Source: Rotaria socialis (taxonomy: Eukaryota; Rotifera; Eurotatoria; Philodinida; Philodinidae). Taken from it: 64,000 nt of DNA. The stretch lies in contig CAJNYU010004617.1 of NCBI GenBank assembly GCA_905331475.1, positions 296,452-360,451 on the forward strand. Reading direction: 5' to 3'. A model generated the notes under the pieces. It saw nothing but the letters and a program-made list of their open reading frames with translations, was not told the origin of the DNA and ran no database searches. How positions within the stretch are numbered: position 1 is the stretch's first letter; each line of letters starts with the position of its first letter. A program made the translations under genes and the position numbers. Positions 29,779-42,400 of the stretch are shown piece by piece.

Positions 29779-30059
29779 TTTGTCCTTGTTCGGTAGTCCG
29801 TTGGAGTAATCCATTCTGAAAATATTCGAATTTCCCATTCTTACTTCAGATATCCTACGTCTTTTATGGTCACTATTTATAATGATCTTGATTCTACCGT
29901 GTTCATACGGTGGTCAATATAAATCGGAAGCTCTGCTTACCAGTTGCTGTCGCTCTCTGGAGTCTATTTTTTATATTTGATAGTTCAAAACTAAAATTCA
30001 AACAACTGAATTTTTACCCTGCTCTGCCCTGTCCTGCAATTTGCCCTGGCCTACCGTGT
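29779..30059. other. Spacer with a CCTGYCCTG-like low-complexity patch
   Basis: Between the helical remnant and the dead GPCR. A GC-richer patch around 30018-30062 repeats CCTG/GCCC words (imperfect). No gene seen. Confidence 0.4.
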
Positions 30060-31100
30060 CCTGTGGACATCTCTGGTAGACAACGGCATCGTAGTATGAG
30101 TCGTATTAATTTATTTAGCTCATTACGAAAAATATTAGAAGTCCTCGTGTACAAATAAAATGAAATGGCAAGAAACAAATAAATGGTCAATGATGCCAAA
30201 TAGGCAGCAAATTTTTCTATTGATACTCGTTCGGTTGATTAATTTTTTATGTTGAGTGTTGCAGCGTTGCAAAAGTAAGAAGCCGTAAATGGAATTTTTG
30301 TAATGATAAATGTGATTATTTGAACAAAATAATACGAGTAAAACCTGACGCTCACGTCTCTGTTCCTGTTCCATCACATTGGTATTGAATCCTTTGTGCA
30401 GATTAGTAATGACGTGATGACGCTCCCGTTTCACAACGAGATTGTGGTAGGTCACCAATTCAACAGACGATCATGATTGAAGCTGGCACAGTACATCCAA
30501 CAATAAATGTAAAAAAAACTATGATAGTACAACAAGGGAATATTGTCAGTGAAATCTACGAAATTCAAATTTGAAGTATTATAGATTAGACTATGGACAG
30601 GTGATACAATTCAGATAATTACAATGCCAACTAATGTACGACGCGTTATATTCATTTGAGCAAAATATTTTAGACTTAAATTGCGCGAAGAAAGAGCACA
30701 TCAATCAAAACTTGCTGCAACTACCTACCAACGATACATCATTGTAGTCGATTGAGTTATGCATATACGTATTTTGTAATAAGTAGGTGATAGTAGACTA
30801 GCATGTTTAAGATTCAATGAGTATAAAATAGTTCCGATGCCAACAGACATGTGAATAAGCATTGTTACAGATACTGCTACCATATCTGTTCAAAAAGAAA
30901 CCAATTGTTTAGAAAAACGACTATTGAATTTTGATTTTTTCATAGTGAATAAAAACTGACTTACATATGCAACATGTTACTGTACGAAATTTCGGGGGAG
31001 AACACAGTAGCAATATATTGAGACAACAGCCGGTAATACCAAATGCCAGCAATATTGAGTACATAAAAGGACTGCTTTGTTTTTCAATGCTGCATAATAT
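30060..31100 (-). pseudogene. Dead paralogue of the GPCR at 35789-36966
   Basis: The minus strand aligns throughout with the intact receptor 5-6 kb away. The TM7 end reads ASLTIYLFLAISFYLYTRTS against ASLSVYLFPTLSFYLYTMTS, followed by RNELNKLIRLILRC. The cytoplasmic loop starts TYHNLVVKRERHH, and the first-exon region (about 30967-31060) matches 36803-36900. Frames are broken by several indels and stops, for example around 30190-30340 and in the TM3 region near 30745-30800. The two-exon layout is kept, so it arose by DNA duplication rather than retrocopying. Confidence 0.8.
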
Positions 31101-32225
31101 TGTAAAACATGATACTGACGAGTTAGACGTATTAGTGAAATGTAAATGCGTTAATTATTATTGGAACATGAGGCGTCGGATTTGTTAAAAAAAAAGACGT
31201 GATTATTCCGATATAGTTGCATTCTTGTTTTTATTTTCAATTCCATCCTTTCGATAGCAGGTGCACTTTCTCATGGATATTTCAGTTAATGAACAAAACC
31301 AACTGGCAAGGAAGATGAAAATGGTTGGATGCGATTAATCTGTATAAGACATAGCTACTGATTAGTTTTTCTGATAAAGTCAATTCTATATTATGTTTCT
31401 ATCCGCTATCAAAACAAAAACAGACAATTTGACGAATACGTGAAGTATTCTCTTCTGCAAGATTCAAATATTATCTAAATCACGTTTTACATGGTAATAT
31501 AGCTCGTGCTTACTTCGTCGTTTTCAACTCTCCTCATTGTGTCGAAGTAATTAACTGATAACCTAGAACGAGTCTCAATATGTTAAGGCATTCTCTTGGA
31601 CTGTTTATAAACACAGTCCCAGTTGAAAGCGCGTAAATGTTGATGTATCATTGTGTGTGATATTCAGCGTTCATAAAACGTCAACTTCGAAGGTGAAAAA
31701 TGAGAAGCTCACTCTTACTGTTGTGTATCTACGTCAATAATCAATTATAACAAGAGCATCATTTTCTATCAGATCGCATTCTTGATTCATGTGATGATAT
31801 CGCCACAGCAACTAGTTATCTATGTAAATGAAATTCAATTTATCTTTCAAGCCTATTCAATCAATACAAATGTTTCGTGAGATTTTCAAATTATATTTAT
31901 TATTATTATTCCTCTTGAAGTTAGAAATGTTTTACAATTTATGCTTTATTGGTTTATCGAAACGTTCGGAGTAGTTCCGACTGAAAATAATGAACGAAAA
32001 AAAACTCTTTACCAACTCAGTTATAGCTTTTTCCATATCGTCATACTTTTTGCGTTAAGTGTCTATTTGGTTGATGACTAGATAATCTGACTTTGTTGAA
32101 TAGCCTGCATCAAATGAATCAAAGATGTGTCGTCTATATAGGCTGATGCTTCCTATGTTTTCTTTCTTTTCAAGCTTCACTTCTCTTTTTTTTCTCTCTT
32201 CAAACAATAAATAGTCATTATTAAA
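31101..32225. other. Intergenic, no gene seen
   Basis: AT-rich sequence without recognisable exons, repeats or RNA genes. Confidence 0.45.
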
Positions 32226-33150
32226 TCAAAATAAATGCGGAAACATCGGATTTGCTTCCGATTGTTATGTGTACTTCAAAAAGCGAAAATGTACATCCAT
32301 TTTTTTCTATAAGGCTTAGATCTCATCAAGATACATCCCTTCTCACTAAACTACAAGGAGAAAATACAGGCATGCTAAGTTAGCATGGACCACACTGTAT
32401 GCAACTCTATCCAGTGGTCACTGACTCTACTCTCAGTGTGATATAATATCTTTAGAGATCACAGAAATTGAGCTCAGATTCGTGTTCAGCTTCGAAAACT
32501 GGATAAGAACAGTTATTTTTGAATGGTTTTGTGTTTGTATCTAGCAGGATTACGATCGTAAGCAACCTCATGAATTTATAAGAGATATATGATAGATACA
32601 GGCATCAGTATTTTCATAATAAATCATCAATAGTAATAGCTATCGAGTTCGGGTTTTTACCTTTCGATAGTCTTTTTGACTAGCAACAAAACCAGGCATT
32701 TGAGAAGCTCCCAAACTGCTGGTCATCTGAGACATATCTAGGCAATTTGGTTTCTAGATGCAGTTTTTGTGTATTTTGAGACCTTTTCCAGTCAATGTTT
32801 CGTTAAAAAACTACAATTTTTTTCAAAACTAATATCAGATTCAAAATCAGCGTTAAAAACTGAGTCGATTTATATATGTTGTGAATAATTCTGAGGAAAA
32901 AAGTTTTTTTGAAAAATCCCTGCACTCCCCCTCAGGGATGGTCTGATCAAAAATGACAATTTTTTCGATAACTCAACCATTTCTTGACGGATCCTTCTCA
33001 TCTTCAAACGCGACCGAGACATTGATGAGGCTGAACTGTGTAGAAAATTTCATCATAATCTAACTCTCCTTTCGAAAGTTATCGTATAAACGGCCGGATG
33101 GCCGGACATACTGACCGATTCTAGAGTGTACTCACTTTTTGAGTACACAA
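32226..33150 (+). repeat. Hairpin-ended repeat, copy B (longest)
   Basis: The left end (32226-32283) is nearly identical to that of copy A, with hairpin arms ATCGGA / TCCGAT. The right part (about 32755-33150) matches copies A and C and ends in the perfect hairpin GTGTACTCA / TGAGTACAC (33126-33148). The middle (32290-32750) is seen only here. Whether the left end and right part belong to one element is inferred from copy A, where they are fused. No transposase or other coding region is present. Confidence 0.7.
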
Positions 33151-33841
33151 AAACGAACGCTCTTTCAAACTAGATAGGTTAAATCGAAATCAAAATTTTT
33201 TTCCCGGCCGACCTCCATAAAAATGTTCGGTTTTCTCGAGGAATGACTGTTAAATCGCTATGATTGTAGAAGGCAGAAAGGAAAAATATCGAAAAGGGAA
33301 AATGTCAAAAACGAAAATGAGTGGTGAACGTGAACATGTATGATCGAGGATGAGTGTGAGGGAGATCGTAGTTCAACACACTATCATTTTCAGCATTTCT
33401 ATCTGTCAAAATTTGTATTTTTTTCTTTTTCGACATTTTTACTTTCCGCCTTACATCAATTCATTAAATCTGGCATTGAATTTATCTTAAAAAATATGTT
33501 TTCATATTCTTTTGTTCGCTATGAATTCTCTTTCTATTTTTATGAAATATTGGGACATCGGGTGTTGTTGTGGGTGCATGTGCGTGGGAGGATGAGGATG
33601 CGTGTGCTTTCCTTCCTACTCCATTGATTCACGCTGACACCCACTCACATCTATCCACGCCCCCATCCAGACTAATAGAGTATTCTTCTAGGACTACGAT
33701 GGGCCAGAAGTCTTTTAGAGTTTTCTCAGCATCATTCAGTCCTACTCGATGGCAAAGCATGGGCTCGAACCACTCATGACAGCTACCTAGGTTCCCTCAT
33801 TAATAAAAACCATACAATATGGTGCTGATATCCATTTATAG
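33151..33841. other. Spacer before the aldo-keto reductase fragment
   Basis: A TG/GGATG-rich patch (about 33556-33605) and a C-rich patch (33630-33670) stand out as less AT-rich than the surroundings. Near 33753-33765 the minus strand has GGTTCGAGCCC, close to a Pol III B box, but without a well spaced A box. Confidence 0.4.
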
Positions 33842-34124
33842 ATTGTCAAAGACTCCAACGCAAGTTTTAATTCGGTGGTCTATTCAACATGGGTTCATAA
33901 CAATTCCTAAAACAGGTCAAGAGTCAAGACTAAGATCGAATGCGGATGTCTTTGATTGGTCTATTCCCGATGAAGAAATGAAATTACTGGTAATAAAAGA
34001 AAAAAAGGCATAACCTCAAATTTTCCAATTTATCATTTGTTTGTAGGATAACCTAGGTGATCACCAATGGTCGTGTACATGGGATCCGACCAAGAATAGT
34101 CTCGAAGAAGCTGGCCTTCTATAA
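33842..34124 (+). pseudogene. Aldo-keto reductase, 3' exons only
   Basis: Two exons (33842-33989 and 34047-34124) joined by a 57-nt intron code the C-terminus of an aldo-keto reductase: LSKTPTQVLIRWSIQHGFIT, IPKTG, then DNLGDHQWSCTWDPTK, ending EEAGLL. TPxQVLIRW and IPK are the conserved strand-8 and NADPH-binding elements of the AKR barrel. The catalytic Tyr, Lys, His and Asp lie in the missing N-terminal two thirds, and no upstream exon can be found between 33151 and 33841. The remaining exons and splice sites are intact, so the truncation looks recent or assembly-related. Confidence 0.65.
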
Positions 34125-34588
34125 CTCTCTTCTCAACAGCTACTAAAACAATTCATGACTAAGATTTCCGTATTAAATGGATTGTGAATCATTTTACTTT
34201 TCTATACTCGTCATTTAACTAATGCTTCCATTATATATAAATGTGACGGGTGCCCCATAATGAATAACCATCTAAACAAGGCCCGCGGCGCGCATTTTAT
34301 TTAAGGAGGCTTGGGTAGGCTCAGATCAAGGGGGAAATAGCGGACTCCAATCCAGTGGAGTCTAGTGGAGTCCAATGGAGTCCAATGGAGTCCAATGGAG
34401 TCGTTTGAAACTCTGTAGAGCACTTCAAGTATATTATAGATATATAATACACTTGTATATTGGCTTTGCTTCTCATCACCTGTTATATAGAATTAAACAG
34501 ATACTAGCTCCAATTTTGAGAAGGACGCACAGTATCTGTGTACCATCCATTCACAACACATTGAGTGAATAAAAAAATTACAGCAATC
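34125..34588. other. GC-rich patch and decamer tandem array
   Basis: A GC-rich patch CCCGCGGCGCGC (about 34282-34294) is unusual in this AT-rich region. It is followed by about five copies of a 10-bp unit, TCCAATGGAG with variants, at about 34348-34401. No gene seen. Confidence 0.6.
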
Positions 34589-34985
34589 TAGATGCAGTTT
34601 TTGTGTATTTTGAGACCTTTTTCAGTCAATGTTTCGTTAAAAAACTACGATTTTTTTCAAAACTAATATCAGATTCAAAATCAGCGTTAAAAACTGAGTC
34701 GATCTATAGATGTTGTGGATAATTCTGAGAAAAAAACGTTTTTTTGAAAAATCCCTGTACTCCCCCTCAGGTAAAGTCTGGTCAATAATGACATTTTTTT
34801 CGATAACTCAACCATTTCTTGACGGATCCTTCTCATCTTCGAACTCGACTGAGACATTGATGAGACTGAACTGTGTAGAAAATTTCATCATGATCGAACT
34901 CTCCTTTAGAAAGTTATTGTGTAAACGGACGGCCCGACGGACAAACTGACCGATTCTAGAGTGTACTCACTTTTTGAGTACAGAA
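34589..34985 (+). repeat. Hairpin-ended repeat, copy C
   Basis: Begins TAGATGCAGTTTTTGTGT, as copy B does at 32755, and stays highly similar through TTGACGGATCCTTCTCATCT to the terminal hairpin GTGTACTCA / TGAGTACA(G) at 34961-34983. It lacks the left hairpin end of A and B. No coding capacity. Confidence 0.8.
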
Positions 34986-35788
34986 AAAGCACGATTTGTT
35001 CCGCTTTATCTCTTTCATGTACTATTCCAACAAAAAATCTAACTTATTCATGGCTTTATTCGCATTGGATCTTCTCAGACAGATAAAAACAATTCAAATT
35101 GCATGGAAACTTTCAAAAGAATCTAAATTATTTAAAGCTTGAAGGTCATAATAACTCTTTAGTAAATGCAAATACATGAATCTATTGTGTTTGGATATTC
35201 TGCGTGATAACATCAATCAGTTTTAATTATTTGTAAAACATTAAAAATTACATCTTTTTTTTAGGATTTGCAAACTTTTTAAAAGCAATCAATCTGCATA
35301 AAAGAACGAATAACATCCACAATGATCTATCACAAAAGTAATCTGTATACGTGAAGTAACATGTAGAGTTACGATTACTGGTATTTCGAATTTTTTTGTC
35401 AACAAATGATATAACGTCCAATATTTAGAAAATATAATTCCAAATAATGAATGCTTCTTTTATTTATTAGAACGGTCAAATAAAACACCGGAACTAAATT
35501 GTTTAATTAGTTTAATGGTAGACAACAATGAATGGAAAATAATAAGTTATCTACTGAAAAAGTTAGGATAAGGATGAGAACAACACGTTCAAAGGTACTA
35601 TAGAGTTTTATGTTATACAATACAAAACACTAACAATAACAACATTCAGAGAAAAAAATACACCCGCTCGAGTGAGCTATTAATACAATAAAATATTTAA
35701 GAATCTTTCAAACTAACTAATATTTTATTTGCCCAGCAATTATAAAACAATATTCATCATGAGAAAATTTAATAACATTAATTTCAAA
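34986..35788. other. Intergenic, no gene seen
   Basis: AT-rich 3' flank of the minus-strand GPCR. An ATAATATT/AATAAA-rich segment near 35690 could serve as its 3' end. No other signal. Confidence 0.4.
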
Positions 35789-36966
35789 TCAATGTTTAGT
35801 TGCTGCTCGATTTTGCGTTTGATTTGCAGCTGGTGCAATACGTACACTCCGACGTATGCAACCACATCGTAATATAAGTCGTACTAATTTCTTTAGTTCA
35901 TCACGAAAAATACTAGAAGTCATTGTATATAAATAAAATGATAAAGTAGGAAACAAATAAACGCTCAGTGATGCCCAATAAGCAGCAAATCTTTCTATTG
36001 TTATTCGTTCGATTGATTTGTTTCTGATATTGAGTGCAACAGCATTGTAAAAGTGAGAGACCGTCAAGGGAATAATCGTTATGACAAAGACAACGACTTG
36101 AACAATTAATATTAGTAAAACTTGACGATCACGCTTTCGTTCGAGTAATTTGACATCACTATTGTTGCGTGCATGAGGAGTCACCATATTTTGACGACGT
36201 TTTCGTTTAAGAACAAGATTATGGTATGTTAAAAATGCACAGATAATCATGATTGAAGCTGGTAGAATACATCCAGCAACAACTGTAAAACTACTATGAT
36301 AGTATAATAGTGCAGTATTGTATGTAAAATTATTTGAATTCATATTGGCCGTATTATAGATAAGATTATGCATAGGAAACACAATCCAGGCAACTATGAT
36401 TACAGCAATAGTACGACGAGCTATATTCATTCGTGCGAAACTTCTTAAACATAAATCAGTTGATGTAATAGCATATCGATCAAAACTTGCTGCAACTAAA
36501 CACCAACGATACATCATTGAAATCGATTGAATGATATAGGTGTGTACTTTGGAAAAAGTTGCTGATGGTGGAGAAGAATTTCTAAGTTTGAGTAAATATA
36601 GAGTGGTTCCGATGCCAAACGATAGATTAATTAACATGATTAAAGATGCTGTTGCCATATCTATTCAGATGAAATCAGCTGTTGAAAAGTCAAGATTCTT
36701 TAGGCAAGAAAATAATTCAGGGCTAGATTTTGAACAAATCTTTTACTATCGTGCATTGACTGTGTTTTAGCTAGTTTTTAATAAATTAAAGCTTACTTAC
36801 ATGTACAACAGGTTACTGTCCGAAATTTTCGTCGAGAGAACAGTAGCAAAATAGTAAGTGAACAACCGGTAACGCCAAAAGCCAGAAAGGCCGAATAAAT
36901 GTAAGGAGCAGTTAGTCGTGGAATCATCGCTAATGTTCTAACCCATTGTGCTGGTGGACGAGACAT
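35789..36966 (-). CDS. Class A-like GPCR, lineage-expanded family
   Basis: Two exons, 36966-36801 and 36660-35789, joined across a 140-nt intron; the split codon TAT keeps frame and gives 345 residues. TM1 is in exon 1 (IYSAFLAFGVTGCSLTILLL), TM2 MATASLIMLINLSFGIGTTL, and TM3 ends in SFDRYA, a good DRY motif. TM5-6 have VLLILIVQVVVFVITIIPL, and TM7 reads YLFPTLSFYLYTMTSS, where the usual NPxxY is replaced. An amphipathic FRDELKKLVRLILRC after TM7 resembles helix 8, with cysteines that could be lipidated. The ligand is unknown; the weak TM7 motif suggests a divergent, rapidly duplicating receptor family. A broken tandem paralogue lies at 30060-31100 on the same strand. Confidence 0.82.
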
Positions 36967-39433
36967 TTCAGTGCTGTCAGTAGTTTTATATTTTGAAATA
37001 TTCGAATGCTTAAAGAAAAAAAAAGATTTTAGTTTATTTTCGGAAAAAGAGAGAATACTTCTGCTTTTGATTTGCGCAATATTTATGTAAAACTAAAGAT
37101 TTTATTGTGTGATAAGAAAGAAGAACTTGTTTGTGTATGATCTTGGTTTTCCAAAAGTACGAAACTCACATGTGTTAATTTAGCTTCATCGTACCAAGAC
37201 AAAATACGTTCATTTGATTTTTTCCTACAGTAATACTCGTCTTGCTCTTGACTGCATAGAGCTAATAAAAACTTGATTGTAACGGGAAATTTAACGAAGA
37301 TAGATCTTTAGCATTCTTTTACTACTGGTGGCAGTATTTTTCTTAATTCAAAATTCAATGGTATCAGCCGTTGAATTATCTTTCATTCATACTAAGAGAA
37401 TATGCGCTGTGAGAATAAAAAATTGGCTGATGCAAATATTTGCAAGATTGCCTCAAAACTGATTTTATCTTTACATAGACTGTTTGTTTTCATATGTGAA
37501 AATTGGTGAAATTTCTCAAGTAGTTAAATGACGCCCCAAACTAGAATCATTCTTACTTACGTTAGCTCATACGAACATTTAACTTTTTATTAGAGCTTAG
37601 AGATTCTGTAGGAATGATCAGGACTCATTTGTTCTACATCATTTCTTCAATTGAATTTTATTGGATGATCAAAGCTAGAATCAATTGAATAGTAGACTGC
37701 TGGTGCTTATAACAACAATACAAACGAGATGACGAAGTCTATGGTATTTTTAAAAGCTTATAATTGTAGATAGGTCATATCGAGATGCAATCAATAAGTT
37801 AACATCGATTTTCATTAACCAAATGAAGGTATTTTCTCATGAAGTAGCAAATCTCGTATAAAAATAACATGAATTCTATATTCATCATACATAAATGAAA
37901 AGACAACAAAACTGAGTTATTTGTATTTATCAGAAGAATCGATTACTTACACAACCTTGAAATGATCTAAACCTAGTAAATGACAAACATTATTTGTGTT
38001 TGAAAAGTATTACTAGAGCCGAGTAATGACTATCATTTTCTTTCTCTCATCTTACCCTAATAATGCAAACGACTTATTTGTTATCCTTATAATTGATATC
38101 TCAGTAGAGATTAAACGTGACAAAACTAAACAACTGATACGGAAGAAGAAAACAACCTTGAATTTAGATAATTTTCTTATTTGCGTCTTGTTTTTTTCAT
38201 ACTAATAATATTGAAAAACATCATTTCATTTCCTTGTTTTTTTATTTTTTCTACAAAACTTGTTTTGACGTCCTTGTAAATATTTTATTGTTCTCATAAG
38301 GATCATTTAGAAGTTATTGATAAAATTGATCTATCGTATACACGAGAAAACAAGACATAAAAATTACCAATTAAATTATGAATAACTGTAGGAAATTGTT
38401 TTGCAAGATTATTAAAATTAATAGAAATCTCAATGATCAACAGTTCAATAGTCAATATCTGCGTATGAATAGAATTATGAAAAAAATTGAAAATATGTTT
38501 TTATGTAATTCAATAAAAATAGTTTAATAAGAAAAGAAAAGAAAAGAAAAACACCCAAATGTAGTCATGGTATCGGACTTGATTTTCATACATTCTTCAA
38601 TGAGAAATAAAAGCAGAAGAAAAAAATCTCATTAGAATAAATTTTATTTCGTTTATTTTTTCTTAACATCAATGAAATTGAATTACAGGTCAACTATTCA
38701 ATTCAAGTGTGTCTTTTTGTAACACAATAGAAAATCTGGCACAAATATTTAGGACGATCCGGTCATAGAATCAACGAAAATAAAGTGTGTGCTACTTCAA
38801 GTTGCTTATCATTTTGATTTTGTTGATGAATATTGGTTTTGGCTCTTTGTTTTTGCTAAAGATTAGTGCATTGAAATACTCCTATTGAACAAGTATGACG
38901 TTGGAATGATTTTCAACTCAAATTCTTCGCGATAAAAGTACTTTATATGAGCAATAGTTCCGAGCAGGAAACAAAGAACTAAATGTAGAAAAGGAAGTAG
39001 CTACGGGCACAAAAATGGATTAAGCTACACACGCTAAAAGCAAAAAAAGGGAAAAATTGATGACTTCGTTCATCACCGATACCATGCTAGTGCGAAACAA
39101 GGTATGTCTTAAGTAATTAGTAGTCAAATGAATTCAGAATTTTCCATCTTTAACGATAAAAGAACCTTTCGAATTGAATCACCACTGTTTTTCTTTTATG
39201 TTTTGAGAAAATTTTATATATGTGTGTGTGTGTGTGTGTTTGTTTTATCGATTGGAATTTCGAACAAAAATCATTTTATTATGAATGTTGACGCAGTCAA
39301 GGAAGAGAAAAAGAGAAAGCTATAATTACATGTCGCCTTTTCTTTCAGTTGCAAAGCAGAGAAAGGTTTGTCTCAGCGTTGCAAGTGTTTTACTTAAGCA
39401 GAACGATCAATCATCAATCAAGACGCACATACA
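36967..39433. other. Intergenic, no gene seen
   Basis: About 2.5 kb of AT-rich sequence between a minus and a plus gene, so it should hold both promoters. It shows a short (GAAAA)n tract near 38529-38550 and a (TG)n microsatellite near 39221-39240. No exon recognised. Confidence 0.45.
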
Positions 39434-42400
39434 ATGACAGAAATAAAGTAAGTCTTTCTGAGACTATCAAAAAAATAAAGTTTTTCAAAAGAAAATTTTC
39501 GATAGAAAATCAAAAATATTAACACATAAACAATTAGAAGCTATTCTAAATACTGATCATATTTGGCAACATTTAATTAAAGTTGGCTTTGTAAGTTTTT
39601 TCGTTTCTCATCAAACAGTAAAGTGTGATTTTTCTCTATACAATAGATTGATAATCGCGGTGATGTTATTTCAAAAGTTCAATCGAAACGCCGTCTACCA
39701 AGACGACATACCTTAGATAAGTAATAGAATGTTTTTCTTAGATATTAAAAAGAATTCATGCTGTGCTTATTCTGATTAGTAAACGACATCATATAACATA
39801 TATAAGTCAATCAACGGTTCGATCCGTTCCAAAGTGTCCAGTTCAAAAACATTCAGTTCGTCAATATATTCTCTCATTGCTATGATTATTTTCGTCTTTC
39901 GATATACTCCAGGATACAAATGACGAAAATCAAAGTCCGCCGTCTAATTGTAGTCCGACAAGACGAAGACTCAAAAGCGCTTCGACCGTTCAGTCAAAAC
40001 AAGTAATTATGTGCACAACATTTCGCTTGAAAAACAAAAAGAACTTTTTTTTGTTTGACCAGACAAACAAGACGGCAAATTCAGCACGTTTTTCATCATC
40101 TACTCAAGCCACATTTATAGAGAATGTTTTGATTCGTCGCGCAGTCAGCCCGAAAGTATGATTATGTTAAAAATTTCTCAGTTTTTCTAGAGAAAGAAAG
40201 AAAGAAAAATTGTGTATTCTATTTTAATGACGTCATTGTCAGACGGATAGGTTATTGATTCAAGTTGACGGTAGAAAAAATTGAGCATTTTATCTCACGT
40301 TGATTTACAATTTCTTCGAAAAGAGAGGAAAAAATCATACGAAGATATATTCATCTCTGTTACGTTATATAGAGAAAAAAAAGGCTGATTGAAAATCATC
40401 TAAAATTCGTAAAATAAAATAAAAAAACTGATATTGACATTTTTATCATGCAGATAATGCTAGCTGAGAATCGATGTCTCGTAATAATGAAATATTTTGG
40501 AGAAGAAATGAATATTGAATATGATCGTACTTTGTTTATACCTCAAGATGATGAAATTATTATTATGCAGCAACATTGTGGTGGAGAAAATCTTATGGTT
40601 TTTAAAGGTTTACTCAAACGTAGAGGTAATTTTAATCCTAAAATTATTCATCTTGAAAGATTTCAAGATGCATTTTTCTAGATGAGTTTGCATTTGAATC
40701 TCGAAGACACACAGATTATCCATTTGCATTAGCATTCTATGTAAATGGTGTTATCAGTAATCGTCTATCGGTTTGTTGCGAAAATAGAGTTAAAAATGAA
40801 ACGCTAATCGGAGGAAAACGCTGTTTATTCTCTATTCTGAGTATTGAAAAATCTCGTCCATGTCGAAAGTATGTCGTTTAAAATAAATTGCATGATGCTG
40901 TTTAAAATGGTTTATTTTTATTTTCTATTCAAAAGATGTCGATTTGAGCAACGAATGGCAAAATTATTCGAAGAAAAACCAGAACTAAAAGTATATGATA
41001 CTTATTTCTAAAATTTATTTTTTCGCAAAAAAGAACATTTATTTAGCCTAGAAAAAATCGATATGATACATCGACTAAGAATCGTTCAACAAGTCGTGAA
41101 TCAAATTCTGCCCGTACAGAAAATTCCTGTGATGCCGGAAGTTTACAAGAAAAAAAATCGGATGTATCCCGTTCAAAATCAACTGTATCGGATAGCAAAA
41201 ATGATAAGACAAGTGAATTTCCTACGCTGCAGTCAAAATCAATCAAATCGGATGACGAGGCTTCGCAAAAAAGTTGTTCTCCTATATCAAGCTCGGAAAA
41301 AATCGAAACTAATAAAATTGACAATGCAAAAATAAGTCAATCTCCTACATTAAGATGGAAACCAAACGAATCGGATAGTGAAAATTCAAAAACACTGTTG
41401 CCTCCTATATCACGTTCAAAAAAAAATGACTCTGATACAATTGATCATACGGAAACAAATGAATCTGTCACATTACCTCCGAAAACAGCTGAATCTGTTA
41501 ACAACGATGTTAGAACAAGCGGATCTGTTACATCGAGTTCTAAAGCCGTTGAACCTGATAAGAAAACTCGTCTTTCAACAAATACTTCTCCGTTATCGAA
41601 CTCAAAAATACTTAAACCTGTTAAGAGTGAAGATTCTGATATAAATGAATCTCTCAATTCCAGTATTGGTACGAGTGAACCCGAGAAGAAAAATCTTCTC
41701 GGCAAAACAGCACCTCGTATATCAAGTTCAGAATCAATTGAATCTCTCAATTCCAGTATTTTTACGAGTGAACCCGAGAAGAAAAATCTTCTCGCCAAAA
41801 CAGCACCTCGTATATCAAGTTCAGAATCAACTGAATCTGATACGTCAAGTTCAGAAGGTGAATGTTTAATCTTTACTTCATATATTTTTTTTTGACTATT
41901 TTATCTATAGACCCACATGAACGAACTAGAGTCCGCCCGAAAACTGCGGTATGCTATTTGCTTTTTGCAAGACAATCTAAAAACAAATTTTGATGTATAC
42001 AGATGAGAATTCTGTATGTATACTACTCTGTAGCAGTTTTGAAGAACCCACTAACAGATTAGTAAAAATAGTTGTAATTTTTAAATAGCTGGATCCCAAC
42101 AATCGCTCGGTTATGAACAACACTCTTGTTAATCTTTAAAAGATTCTGCCAACAATTTTTGAATCCTTTATTTAATTCAATTTCTCATGATTATTTTAGC
42201 CCGTCAATCAACCAAAATCAACGAGTTCGCCTAATCGTAAATTATTATTTTTAAAATCATTCTTTTCTTTAATTTTTATTTCTTTAATTTTTTAGTCTAT
42301 ACCGCAGATTTCGAAGAAAATACTAATTCAAGCTTTTCAAGTTCTGTAAGTTCTCTTTTTTTTCAATTTTATTCATATCTCATCGGTCACATTTTCTTAG

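Noticed and set aside
30018..30062. CCTG-rich tract as a repeat array or telomere-like sequence
   Set aside because: Imperfect and only about 45 bp; no bdelloid telomeric word is repeated in order.
33745..33800. Pol III B-box-like GGTTCGAGCCC on the minus strand (possible SINE or tRNA)
   Set aside because: No A box at proper spacing, no cloverleaf, and no second copy in the window.
41043..41335. Overlapping frames on both strands in the ERICH3-like exon 10
   Set aside because: They are shadows of the Ser/Glu-rich coding frame, which is continuous and phase-matched with its neighbours.
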